A stretch of 13,058 nt of DNA from positions 1 to 13,058 of the forward strand of contig VXIS01000598.1 in assembly GCA_008704415.1 (NCBI GenBank), read 5' to 3'. Position numbers and translations under genes: made by a program. Source of the stretch: Sphaerosporella brunnea. Taxonomy: Eukaryota > Ascomycota > Pezizomycetes > Pezizales > Pyronemataceae. Of the stretch, positions 6,594 through 13,058 are shown piece after piece; position 1 is the stretch's first letter, and the number at the start of each line of letters is the position of its first letter. The notes under the pieces are model-generated. The model worked only from the letters and a program-made list of their open reading frames with translations. It was not told where the DNA came from and did not search any database.

Positions 6594-8117
6594 CAGTTCA
6601 TCGGCGACCGAACCGTTGTGAATGACTTCGCGCCCCTCACGCCGAGCTCGTTCGACGAAGTAGCGATGCCTGAAGCGCTGCCGCGGCCCTGCTCGCCCAC
6701 CGTCGACGGCTACTTGAACTCGGCAAACGATTCGTGGGCTTTTTCGGCCGACGCTTTCGCTGCGACGGCGGATCAAAAGTATCTGAATTCACCTTCGTTA
6801 CGTTTTGACGCTTCGCATCTGTTTGACAACGGCATCCCTATCAGCATACCGCCGCAACTTAGCTACGGATCCCCGTCCGAGTCGTTCCTGGGCATGCCTC
6901 CGACACCTATGAGCCGGAATACCAGCCGCGCAACTCAACTGGCGGAGCCTGAGTCGTTGTTCCGGATAGAGTCCCAGGAGAGCCACTTCGCGATACCGTT
7001 CGATCATCATCAAGAGCAGCTCGAAATCATGACCGGCAGCGTGCCCTTCGACTATCCGCTGGATCCGCTTCCACACCTGCCTAAGCGACCCGCCGAGATC
7101 TCGTCCGTGGAGCTGCATCGTCAAGAAGTGGAGAAGGGGAGGGAGCACAACTCGCTTAAGCGGCTAACATCCGATTTCCCGAAACAGCCGACAAACCCGG
7201 CAAAATCAAATAAAACAAACGCAAGAGGGTCGCCCACGAAAGCCAACAGACCTTACGTCCGACCGAAGCACCCACGAGTTCACTGCCCGGAGTGCCCCGC
7301 AGATCACAAGGGTTTTCGCGGTGAGCATGAGTTGAACCGTCATTTCGATCGGAAACATGCTGTGCACAAGAAGGCATGGGTGGTGCGCGACATGTCCGGC
7401 GCTGGATTGTTGTCGAAGTGCAAAGCGTGCACGAGCCGCCGGAAGTATGGAGTCGATTACAACGCCACCGCACACCTTAAACGCCAGCACTTCAACCCGT
7501 CGAAAACGCCGGGTATCCAGATGCCCGAGAACATCAGAGATTGGATCGAGGAAGTCGAGGGTGGGCAAGACGAGCGCAAGAGGGGGGCCCGTGAAAAGAA
7601 CAGCGGGGGCGAAACACCAAAAGAAGAGGAGGAGGACGAGGAGGACAGCGTCGATGATGATGATGAGGAAGAGGAGGGTGCAGAAAAAGACAGCCGTGCA
7701 GCTGCGCAAAGCTTCGGCACGGAGGCCGCACAGAGCACGGGATCGTCCGTGCATACTTACCTTCATAAAATGCAAGAACATCGACAGCAGCAAATGCTGT
7801 TCAGGGAAGCGGGAAGACTGTCAGCTCAGGCTTTGCATGAGGCCTCTAGCAAGAGCTGGTTGGTTGAGGGAAGCATTGCGCAGTATGACAGGGCAGAAGA
7901 AAGCGGTGGTAGCTGCCACCATACAATCAGAAATTCAGCATCTCACAGCTTCGGCACAGCCGCTTTCCAGCAAGAAACACCATTCCCTCTGGGAAGTATC
8001 TATGAATTCAATCAGCAACTCCTCCGAGACAATTGTCTCCCCGATTTTCTTCCAGTTGGCATTGAAGACACGACAGTGTCGCCAACAGACATCTTCTGGG
8101 CCGACGGCCACTCCTAA
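6594..8117 (+). CDS. Fungal C2H2 zinc-finger protein, copy C (longest copy; exon 1 missing)
   Basis: Open from the putative acceptor at 6593 to TAA at 8115-8117. Numbering Val 6618-6620 as residue 1, there are 499 residues. The first in-frame ATG is at 6666 (residue 17), which would give 483 residues. Residues 1-99 are Ser/Pro-rich. Finger 1 is C223-X2-C226-X15-H242-X4-H247 within GFRGEHELNRH, and finger 2 is C268-X2-C271-X14-H286-X4-H291 within YNATAHLKRQHFNP. A Glu/Asp run spans about 335-357 and a Gln/Met-rich helix follows. This two-finger signature matches a widespread family of uncharacterised Pezizomycotina proteins (I recall it as DUF7896), presumably nuclear DNA binding. The fingers have longer spacing than the classical X12. 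The native start and exon 1 are not in the window, so expression as written is doubtful. Confidence 0.8.
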   Translation, partial: QFIGDRTVVNDFAPLTPSSFDEVAMPEALPRPCSPTVDGYLNSANDSWAFSADAFAATADQKYLNSPSLRFDASHLFDNGIPISIPPQLSYGSPSESFLGMPPTPMSRNTSRATQLAEPESLFRIESQESHFAIPFDHHQEQLEIMTGSVPFDYPLDPLPHLPKRPAEISSVELHRQEVEKGREHNSLKRLTSDFPKQPTNPAKSNKTNARGSPTKANRPYVRPKHPRVHCPECPADHKGFRGEHELNRHFDRKHAVHKKAWVVRDMSGAGLLSKCKACTSRRKYGVDYNATAHLKRQHFNPSKTPGIQMPENIRDWIEEVEGGQDERKRGAREKNSGGETPKEEEEDEEDSVDDDDEEEEGAEKDSRAAAQSFGTEAAQSTGSSVHTYLHKMQEHRQQQMLFREAGRLSAQALHEASSKSWLVEGSIAQYDRAEESGGSCHHTIRNSASHSFGTAAFQQETPFPLGSIYEFNQQLLRDNCLPDFLPVGIEDTTVSPTDIFWADGHS

Positions 8118-9290
8118 CTACCAAAAAAAGAGGGTGTTAATGGAGAAGGGGAAAACGACGAGAAGTAGTGAATGACTTCATGACTGCAATGTTCGTTTCT
8201 TGTTCACTTCTTTGGATTTGTTTGCTGCTATGCTATAATGATTTTCTCTGGAAGGCTTTCATGCTTCAGCCTTTTTACAAACACCGCCGGGAGTGGTCGC
8301 GGACTCCTCTTCAGGTGAGTAGTACGCAGAAGATGACTGCTTCGGCCATGCTGAGCCCTCTGTGCGCACAGCTAGTTACGACTTCATCTCGAACAGAACG
8401 ACGATCGCTCATTACAAACAGCATACTGCTCTGTGTTTGGCTTTTAGTTTAATACCTGAGAAAGATTTCGGCGGCGGATTTTCTCACCCCGCCTCGTTCA
8501 GCCTCAATCAAGAAACACACAGTATTAACAGCGATACCGCATCGGCAGCTATACTATTCTGCAACGTTTTCGGTGCCAGTCACCACTGCTGTCGAAACCT
8601 CTATCATACTTGTCGGCAGCTATAAACACCGAAACGATCGTTGCAACTGTTACTGTCAAGAGATGGGCAGCACCGAGATGAAGAAGAGGGGTCCAGAAAA
8701 AAAGAAGAAACGGAAAGAAAGGAATAGACCTCCTAAGCGGCTGCCAGCTTTCTGGAAAGCAGCGCAGCAGCCGCGCGCTGGGAAATGGCATCACGGAACC
8801 ATTCTCGGCGTTGGAGACAAAAAGTGGCGACTCGTTACGTTCTTCTTCAGGCGAATTGTTTGATATTTTCTCTCTCTCTTATACATTCTATTCATCCTTT
8901 CTCTCTTTTTTCGTTATATTCGAGTCCATAATTGCTTAGCAATGGGTTGGTGCTTTGGGGTACTTTCTTGGATTTGGCGGGTCGGTTGGTCGGCTGGTTT
9001 GGGGCGATATATCTGTTTTTGGTGTTTGGGGTTACGGGTGTAGTTTACATAGCGCTTGCTTTTTCTTGCTTGTTCCGTTCTCGATCTGTGAAAGCGTGGC
9101 GTTGTGCTGTGTTTCCTTGCTTGTTTAGATTGGTCTTGCGCAGATTGTTTTTGGTGTTCACTGTTGTATTTGTTTTTCTATTTTAACATGTGTGGGGATC
9201 GCCTGTGTAATTTCGTTGCTAGATGCGGTATACAGCGAAACATAATCTATCACTCGCTAGTTGACATGCTTGGGTCAATTGTTTGAGCCG
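8118..9290. other. Right intergenic region downstream of the zinc-finger gene
   Basis: I see no supported gene here. Several frames of 80-100 codons exist but lack ATG starts or resemble chance frames; one is Lys/Arg-rich (around 8640-8790) and one hydrophobic (around 8940-9180). The hydrophobic frame differs between the arms by compensating single-base indels. A pyrimidine-rich stretch at about 8865-8915 (ctctctctc type) could belong to a fungal promoter, but no good reading frame follows it. Confidence 0.6.
8315..8371 (+). other. Candidate 57-nt intron in the zinc-finger downstream region
   Basis: GTGAGT follows cttcag at 8315-8320, with a branch-like gctga near 8350-8354 and acceptor CACAG ending 8371. 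Size and signals fit a fungal intron. It is 198 bp past the zinc-finger stop, so it would be a 3'-UTR intron or part of an unrecognised transcript. Its length is a multiple of three, and a small frame runs through it spliced or unspliced. Mirrored at 4184-4240. Confidence 0.3.
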
Positions 9291-9674
9291 TCAGATGACA
9301 AAATAATTCTTTGCTCCTTGATGTCCTGCGATCTGTGCACAATAATTACGAAGGCCGAACATCACCGCCCAACCCTAATTAACGTGGGGAGTACTCTTCC
9401 CCTAGGAATAGTTTGCAGAGTGAGAGGCAATGTCCGTGGATGTTTTCCCGCGCTGTGTGCCGGTCCATGTGCTACGCTATATACCTCCTTGTGAGGTCTT
9501 TACATATTTCTTACATCTTGTAAACTGCGTGCAAATCCCCGGCGGAGATCTTTCGTGACATCAGCATGAACAAGGTTGCATAACCCAATCCGTGGAGGGA
9601 GGGGGTTGGCAGCACAAAAACCCGGCCGCTTCGCCAGCAACCCCCAGCGTGCGCACACACCCACAGACCACAAC
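9291..9674 (+). promoter_or_regulatory. Upstream region of the esterase, present only in the right arm
   Basis: No gene is visible. A TATA-like ctatatacc lies at 9478-9486, about 195 bp before the ATG at 9675. The segment 9299-9755, including all of this and the start codons, is the part deleted on the left. I can name no operator. Confidence 0.35.
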
Positions 9675-10532
9675 ATGCACCCGCAAAGCATTCTCGGGCC
9701 GGCACTGTACGCTAGCAACATGACTCACCACACGCTGGTCACGTTCGGCGACTCGTACACGGACACAGGGTTTGCGGCGTCGGGGCCATCGGCGCCGTCA
9801 CCGCACTGTCCGCTCGGCAACCCCGGCTGCCACGTCGGCGAAAGCTACACGGGCGGGCACAACTGGCTGTCGGCGCTGACGAGCGTGTTCAACGCGACGA
9901 CGACGGTGGCGTGGAACCTGGCGCACTCGGGCGACGTGATCTCGACGGCGCTGGTGCCGGAGCGCGGCGGCGGGGCGGTGGAGGACCAGCTGCCGCAGCT
10001 GCTGGGGGGCGCGGCGCGCCTGCCGCCCGCCGACGGCGCGCAGGCGCTGTGGAGCGCGTTCGTCGGCGTCAACGACCTGGGCGCGACGCGGCAGGCGGGG
10101 CGCGACCCGGGCGACGCGGCCTTCGTGCGCCGCCTCGTCGAGCGCTACTTCGACGCGCTGCTGGGGCGCGCGTACGAGCGCCACGCGGCGCGGTGGTTCC
10201 TGGTGTGGACGATCCCGGACACGTCGCGGACGCCGCAGTTCTGGCGCGACGAGCCGCTGCGCCGCGCCGTGGCCGCGTTCAACGCCGCGCTGCGGGCGGA
10301 GGCGCGCAGCTGGGAGGCGCGCCGCAGCGGCGCCAGGGTCCTGCTGCTGGACGCCGAGAAGCTTTTCGACGACCTCCTGCGCGACCCCGCCGCCGGCGGC
10401 TGGAAGGACGATCGCAGCGTTTGCCCGGCTGACGAGTGCTTCTGGTATGATCGCTATCACCCCGGCGAGAAGGTGCATATGGTGATGGCCCAGAAGGTGG
10501 CGCGTGTCCTTGCGGATGCGGGTTGGTGGTAG
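9675..10532 (+). CDS. SGNH/GDSL esterase, CE16 acetylesterase-like
   Basis: A serine esterase of the SGNH hydrolase fold, expected to cleave short acyl esters; the pattern of FGDSYTDTGF, GGHNWLSALT and NLAHSGD is like fungal carbohydrate esterase family 16. Numbering from Met9720: nucleophile Ser12 in FGDSY, oxyanion Gly71, Asn118 in FVGVND, and the Asp244/His247 dyad in DRYHP. All blocks are in the right order. The frame is open from 9576; candidate ATGs are 9675 (285 residues) and 9720 (270 residues). I give 9675, but 9720 starts only nine residues before the FGDS motif. Neither start gives a convincing signal peptide, whereas secreted CE16 enzymes have one, so either the enzyme is intracellular or a 5' exon is missed. 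The coding region is very GC-rich, unlike its flanks. Stop TAG is at 10530-10532, followed at once by long G runs. Confidence 0.88.
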   Translation: MHPQSILGPALYASNMTHHTLVTFGDSYTDTGFAASGPSAPSPHCPLGNPGCHVGESYTGGHNWLSALTSVFNATTTVAWNLAHSGDVISTALVPERGGGAVEDQLPQLLGGAARLPPADGAQALWSAFVGVNDLGATRQAGRDPGDAAFVRRLVERYFDALLGRAYERHAARWFLVWTIPDTSRTPQFWRDEPLRRAVAAFNAALRAEARSWEARRSGARVLLLDAEKLFDDLLRDPAAGGWKDDRSVCPADECFWYDRYHPGEKVHMVMAQKVARVLADAGWW

Positions 10533-10535
10533 GTT

Positions 10536-10570
10536 GGGGGGCCGGGGGGGGCGGGGGGGCGGGGGGGGGG
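10536..10570 (+). repeat. Multi-run G tract immediately after the esterase stop
   Basis: Six to ten G per run, separated by single C or CC, starting 4 nt after the TAG stop. On the transcribed (RNA-like) strand it could form a G-quadruplex in the 3' UTR. The same tract flanks the left relic at 2452-2486 with slightly different run lengths. Confidence 0.85.
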
Positions 10571-11447
10571 AAGTCGTGATGATGTATTTTTTGTGTTATT
10601 ATAGCCCAGTGTAGTAATATGTCGTTTGCTAAGCATCAGTTGATTGGTGCTCTCCCCCGTGATCTCCTGCACGGATGAGATCACCACCACCACCAGAAGG
10701 CTAGAATACCGTAATAATTACCCCCGTTCTTATGGGATGCACGAATCAGAGGTAGGGAGTGGATCAAGTAACCAAAAAAAAAACAAACCGGGATTGGTTG
10801 GCATTCGGTCAACTCGGGATTCGGGATCGAGTGAGCCTTTGTGACCAAGGAACCATTTCGTTGCTGTGGACGCTAGTTTTTTTTCGACGGGGTAGGTAGA
10901 TAGAAGAAAGGGCTGGGGGGAGGAGGGGGGTTAGAAAGCCAGTGAGTGGCTTCTCCGCACACATCCACGATTTGTTGCAACGAACTGCCTGCTGCATCAT
11001 ACTCCCCTCCCCTCCCCTCCTCAGCCCACTACCTGCTCCGAACCAGGGAGCACCCCATCCCCCAAGTTCTGCAAACGAAACAACCGGGGGGGAGGGGGAG
11101 GGAGGGCTGTGCAGCACACACGCGGGGGGGGCGACGATACCAGTATACCGTTGCCGCCCGCCGCCGTTACCTACTTCCTACCAGCCGCAGCCGCAGCCGC
11201 AGCTTTCTATCTCTTTTTTTGCCCGAGGCCGTCACGAGTGGATGATGCGGAAATCACGATGCAGCATTCGGTGTGCTGGGCTGTGCATGCCACGTCTGCA
11301 GCTTCCGACGTGGCCAGAGCCCGAGCCTTGCGGGGGGCGGGGATGGATTGAGGCCTGCCCCCCCGCCCCCGCGCAAAAAAAACAAAAAACGGCTGGATAT
11401 ACCGGCGCTCGAGAGGTGATGTGATATAAACATAAGTGCTGCCGGTA

Positions 11448-11480
11448 TCTACTCTACTCTACTCTACTCTGCTCTGCTCT
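11448..11480. repeat. Pentanucleotide repeat, right copy
   Basis: ACTCT-type units, the reverse complement of 1541-1573 with the same number of units. Confidence 0.88.
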
Positions 11481-11612
11481 ACTGGTGTATCCAAGGCGTA
11501 AAACATAGGTGGCATGACGTGAGCAACATAAAGCACACACAAACACAAACAAAACCCATCCTCACAAACCGGGGGGGGGGGGACAAATACATAAAAAAAA
11601 ACTCCCGCCGTC

Positions 11613-11631
11613 AAAAAAAAAAAAAAAAAAA
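11613..11631. repeat. A19 homopolymer, only T3 in the left arm
   Basis: Nineteen A between gccgtc and gggcgg. The left arm has only three T (1408-1410) between the same flanks. Confidence 0.9.
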
Positions 11632-11833
11632 GGGCGGAAGATACATGTATTTAGAGCCTCAAAAGCGAGTTTGGGGAACCAAAATACAAAAACCCGACAA
11701 AAGAAATCGTAAAACATGGAATATACGCATCCATCAATCCATCCATCTATCGTTTAAGAAAAACAAAGAAATGAAAAAGAAATGAAAAATCTAATATATA
11801 ATACATCATCAAGTCATCATCACGCTCAACATC

Positions 11834-11857
11834 AAAAAAAAAAAAAAAAAAAAAAAA
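11834..11857. repeat. A24 homopolymer, only T4 in the left arm
   Basis: Twenty-four A between caacatc and ccacgcg. The left arm has four T (1202-1205) between the same flanks, accounting exactly for the 20-base step in the arm coordinate sum. Confidence 0.9.
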
Positions 11858-11981
11858 CCACGCGCTAACATGCTGCCGCTGCTAAAAATGAGAAAAAAAT
11901 AAAAAATAAAAATCATCAAAAAACGCCCCATGATAGTGCAAAATACAATACACAATACATCCCCACCACCCACTACTCTGC

Positions 11982-13057
11982 TCAAAATTCCTCATCCCGA
12001 AACCTCATCGTGAACTGTATAGGCGGGATAGACCCATACCCCAACGATGTCATTTCCTCCTGCAGGCTTCTTCCATAAGCTTGCTGCTGCTGCTGCTGCT
12101 GCTGTTGCTGCTGCTGTTGCTGGCGAGGGGGCGACATAGCAATCGGCAACTTAGTCGTAGTGGGCACGGAGCTTCTGCGGGGCCTCAACGGCGCGAAAGT
12201 TTGTTGGCCATGGTGGTAAGCCGGCGTCATGGGACTCCGCATAATCGGGTCCATTTCCGTGATTACAATATCCGGGATTTCGAGGTTCAGGGCGTTGGCG
12301 GTGGTGGCGGTAGTGGTGCCAAAAGCTTGGCCGTTGTCGTCGTCGTTGTTGTTATTGGTAGTGGTGGTGGTGAACAGCATGCTCTGGTTGAACGAAGAAG
12401 AAGCGCCCGAGTTCCGGAATAGCGCTGTTGGGTGGAAAGGGCTGCCGAGCTGTGATGGCTGCATGTTGCTTCCGCTTTCTTGGTGCGCAGGCGGCGACGG
12501 GTAGCTGTCTTCAGGCTGCGGAATGATTAGGCGGGGCATTTGCAGGAGGTGGTGCTGAGGGGATGACGGCGTTGCAGGCGGCCAGTTTGGTGGGAATGGG
12601 CTGGCAACGGGAGTGTCCGGGCACGGACTGTCCATGTCCGAGCCGCTGTCGAGGCCGCCACCGACGGGGCTGGAGACGAAGCAGGAGCCGACGTCGTCAA
12701 GACTGACTGCTGCAGCACCGTCAGCAAGCCCCGGTCTTTGTCACTTCTGCGTTTGTGTGTGTGTGTGTGTGTGTTTGGTGTTTCTATCGAACAGAACAGC
12801 CTGAGCGAGTGGCGTGCGCTTTTCGAGACTGCCTTTCTTGGTGTTTGTGTTTTTTTTTGTGTTTTTTCTCAACCGTAGTAGGCACTTTTTGTATGTGTGG
12901 ACGTGATGTAACAAGTAGTAGAAGTCTTGTGTTACTGACATATGGAACGGTTTCTCTCATACTGTTCAAAAATCCCGATGATCTCAGGCGTGTTCTTGGC
13001 CCGGTCGATCTGCCTGTCCCGTTGCTGCTCAAAGCTGTTTTCGTAGTCTTTTCGCTC
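11982..13057 (-). CDS. 3' part of the same Pro/Thr/Asn/Gln-rich protein (right copy, partial)
   Basis: This is the mirror copy, with the same 217 residues after the internal Met whose codon begins at 12635, the same 14-Gln run (12081-12122) and stop at 11982-11984. The putative exon pair is 13057-12940 and 12709-11982, with a 230-bp intron containing a CA/TG microsatellite. No difference from the left copy is visible in the coding sequence. It converges on the esterase gene: the stops are about 1.45 kb apart. If the palindrome is real, the cell has two full 3' ends and two gene bodies running outward. If it is artefactual, this is the only locus. Confidence 0.7.
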
Positions 13058-13058
13058 T

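Larger units (their letters stand above)
5652..7826 (+). repeat. Direct repeat of the zinc-finger coding segment (copies B and C)
   Basis: Positions 5652-6563 and 6915-7826 form a 912-bp direct repeat at a constant offset of 1263 bp, separated by 351 bp (6564-6914) that occurs only once in the window. That unique stretch contains an apparent intron tail and the 5' part of the zinc-finger exon. The two repeats encode the same residues, from Arg-Asn-Thr-Ser to Arg-Leu-Ser-Ala, covering both zinc fingers and the acidic stretch. Recombination between them would delete 1263 bp and leave a single copy. Confidence 0.95.
10571..11981. other. Right intergenic region between convergent esterase and polyQ genes
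   Basis: No gene is supported. The longest frame (10942-11424) starts at a non-ATG codon, is Pro/Ser low complexity and is broken in the left arm. Contents are further G runs on the plus strand (about 10914-10930 and 11084-11107), a CCCCT repeat at about 11003-11021, hexanucleotide GCAGCC units near 11183-11204, the pentanucleotide repeat at 11448-11480, G12 at about 11571-11582, and A runs of 19 and 24. Confidence 0.7.
6901..13058 (-). repeat. Right arm of the giant inverted repeat
   Basis: This is the longer and better-preserved arm. Its esterase frame is open with all SGNH blocks present, and the region upstream of that gene (9299-9755), deleted on the left, is here. The inner end lies near 6901, where copy C reads cgacacctatgagccgg and the left arm, read on its minus strand, has cgacacctagagtcgg; homology therefore reaches a few bases past the clean 6915/5642 boundary, with one indel and one substitution. 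Gene order from the centre outward is zinc finger (+), esterase (+), polyQ gene (-). Confidence 0.97.

Noticed and set aside
6618..6632. Repeated gtgaatgacttc at 6618 and 8168 as a regulatory or recombination motif
   Set aside because: It is a 12-base match in unrelated contexts (coding and 3' flank) with no further similarity; chance is sufficient.
5651..8117. B and C as one long zinc-finger gene with four fingers
   Set aside because: B and C are in the same frame, but TGA at 6579-6581 separates them and the stretch around it looks like an intron tail. Without a matching donor in B to remove it I cannot support a fused product.
8573..8863. 96-residue Lys/Arg-rich frame, identical in both arms
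   Set aside because: It starts with ATG, but shows no domain and no intron support, overlaps other open frames of equal length, and its identity in both arms only reflects the repeat.
10942..11424. 160-residue frame between the esterase and polyQ genes
   Set aside because: The start is not ATG, composition is low-complexity Pro/Ser/Gly, and the frame is broken in the mirror arm.
1..13058. A terminal-inverted-repeat transposon or a mobile element with long inverted repeats
   Set aside because: There is no transposase, reverse transcriptase or target-site duplication visible, and the arms contain ordinary host genes.

Overview
The window looks like nuclear DNA of a filamentous ascomycete (Pezizomycotina). 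It carries a fungal-type paired C2H2 zinc-finger protein, an SGNH/GDSL esterase resembling the CE16 acetylesterase group, and a low-complexity Pro/Thr/Gln-rich protein. Candidate introns are short with fungal-type branch points, and intergenic DNA is long and rich in homopolymers and microsatellites. I see no bacterial operon structure, rRNA, tRNA, CRISPR array or transposase.

The dominant fact is architectural. The window is one large interrupted palindrome: base 1 pairs with base 13058, and the left arm (1-5653) is the reverse complement of the right arm (about 6901-13058). Reading inward on the right arm there are three loci, each mirrored on the left: the 3' part of a polyQ gene at the edge (1-1077 and 11982-13058), a GDSL esterase (intact-looking at 9675-10532, wrecked at 2489-3256), and a zinc-finger gene (6594-8117 and 4438-5643). 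The arms differ by a 457-bp deletion on the left that removes the esterase start and its GDS block, by two long A/T tracts collapsed on the left, and by scattered small indels concentrated in the GC-rich esterase copy. The zinc-finger and polyQ coding copies appear identical.

The centre is more complex. A third, doubly truncated zinc-finger copy (B, 5650-6563) sits head to head with the left copy (A), forming a 914-bp perfect-looking hairpin with a 7-nt loop. B is also a direct repeat of the third copy (C), 1263 bp upstream of it. The A/B junction can be read as a fold-back (snap-back) event at a 5-bp imperfect inverted repeat that still exists in copy C. B then stops and switches into the tail of what looks like an intron followed by the 5' part of the zinc-finger exon. 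Exon 1 and the native promoter of the gene are therefore absent from the window.

The main uncertainty is whether the palindrome is real (fold-back inversion, sister-chromatid fusion) or a chimera from amplification, sequencing or assembly. The indel-dominated differences and the exact symmetry of the window ends make an artefact a serious alternative. No coordinated pathway is evident among the three genes.
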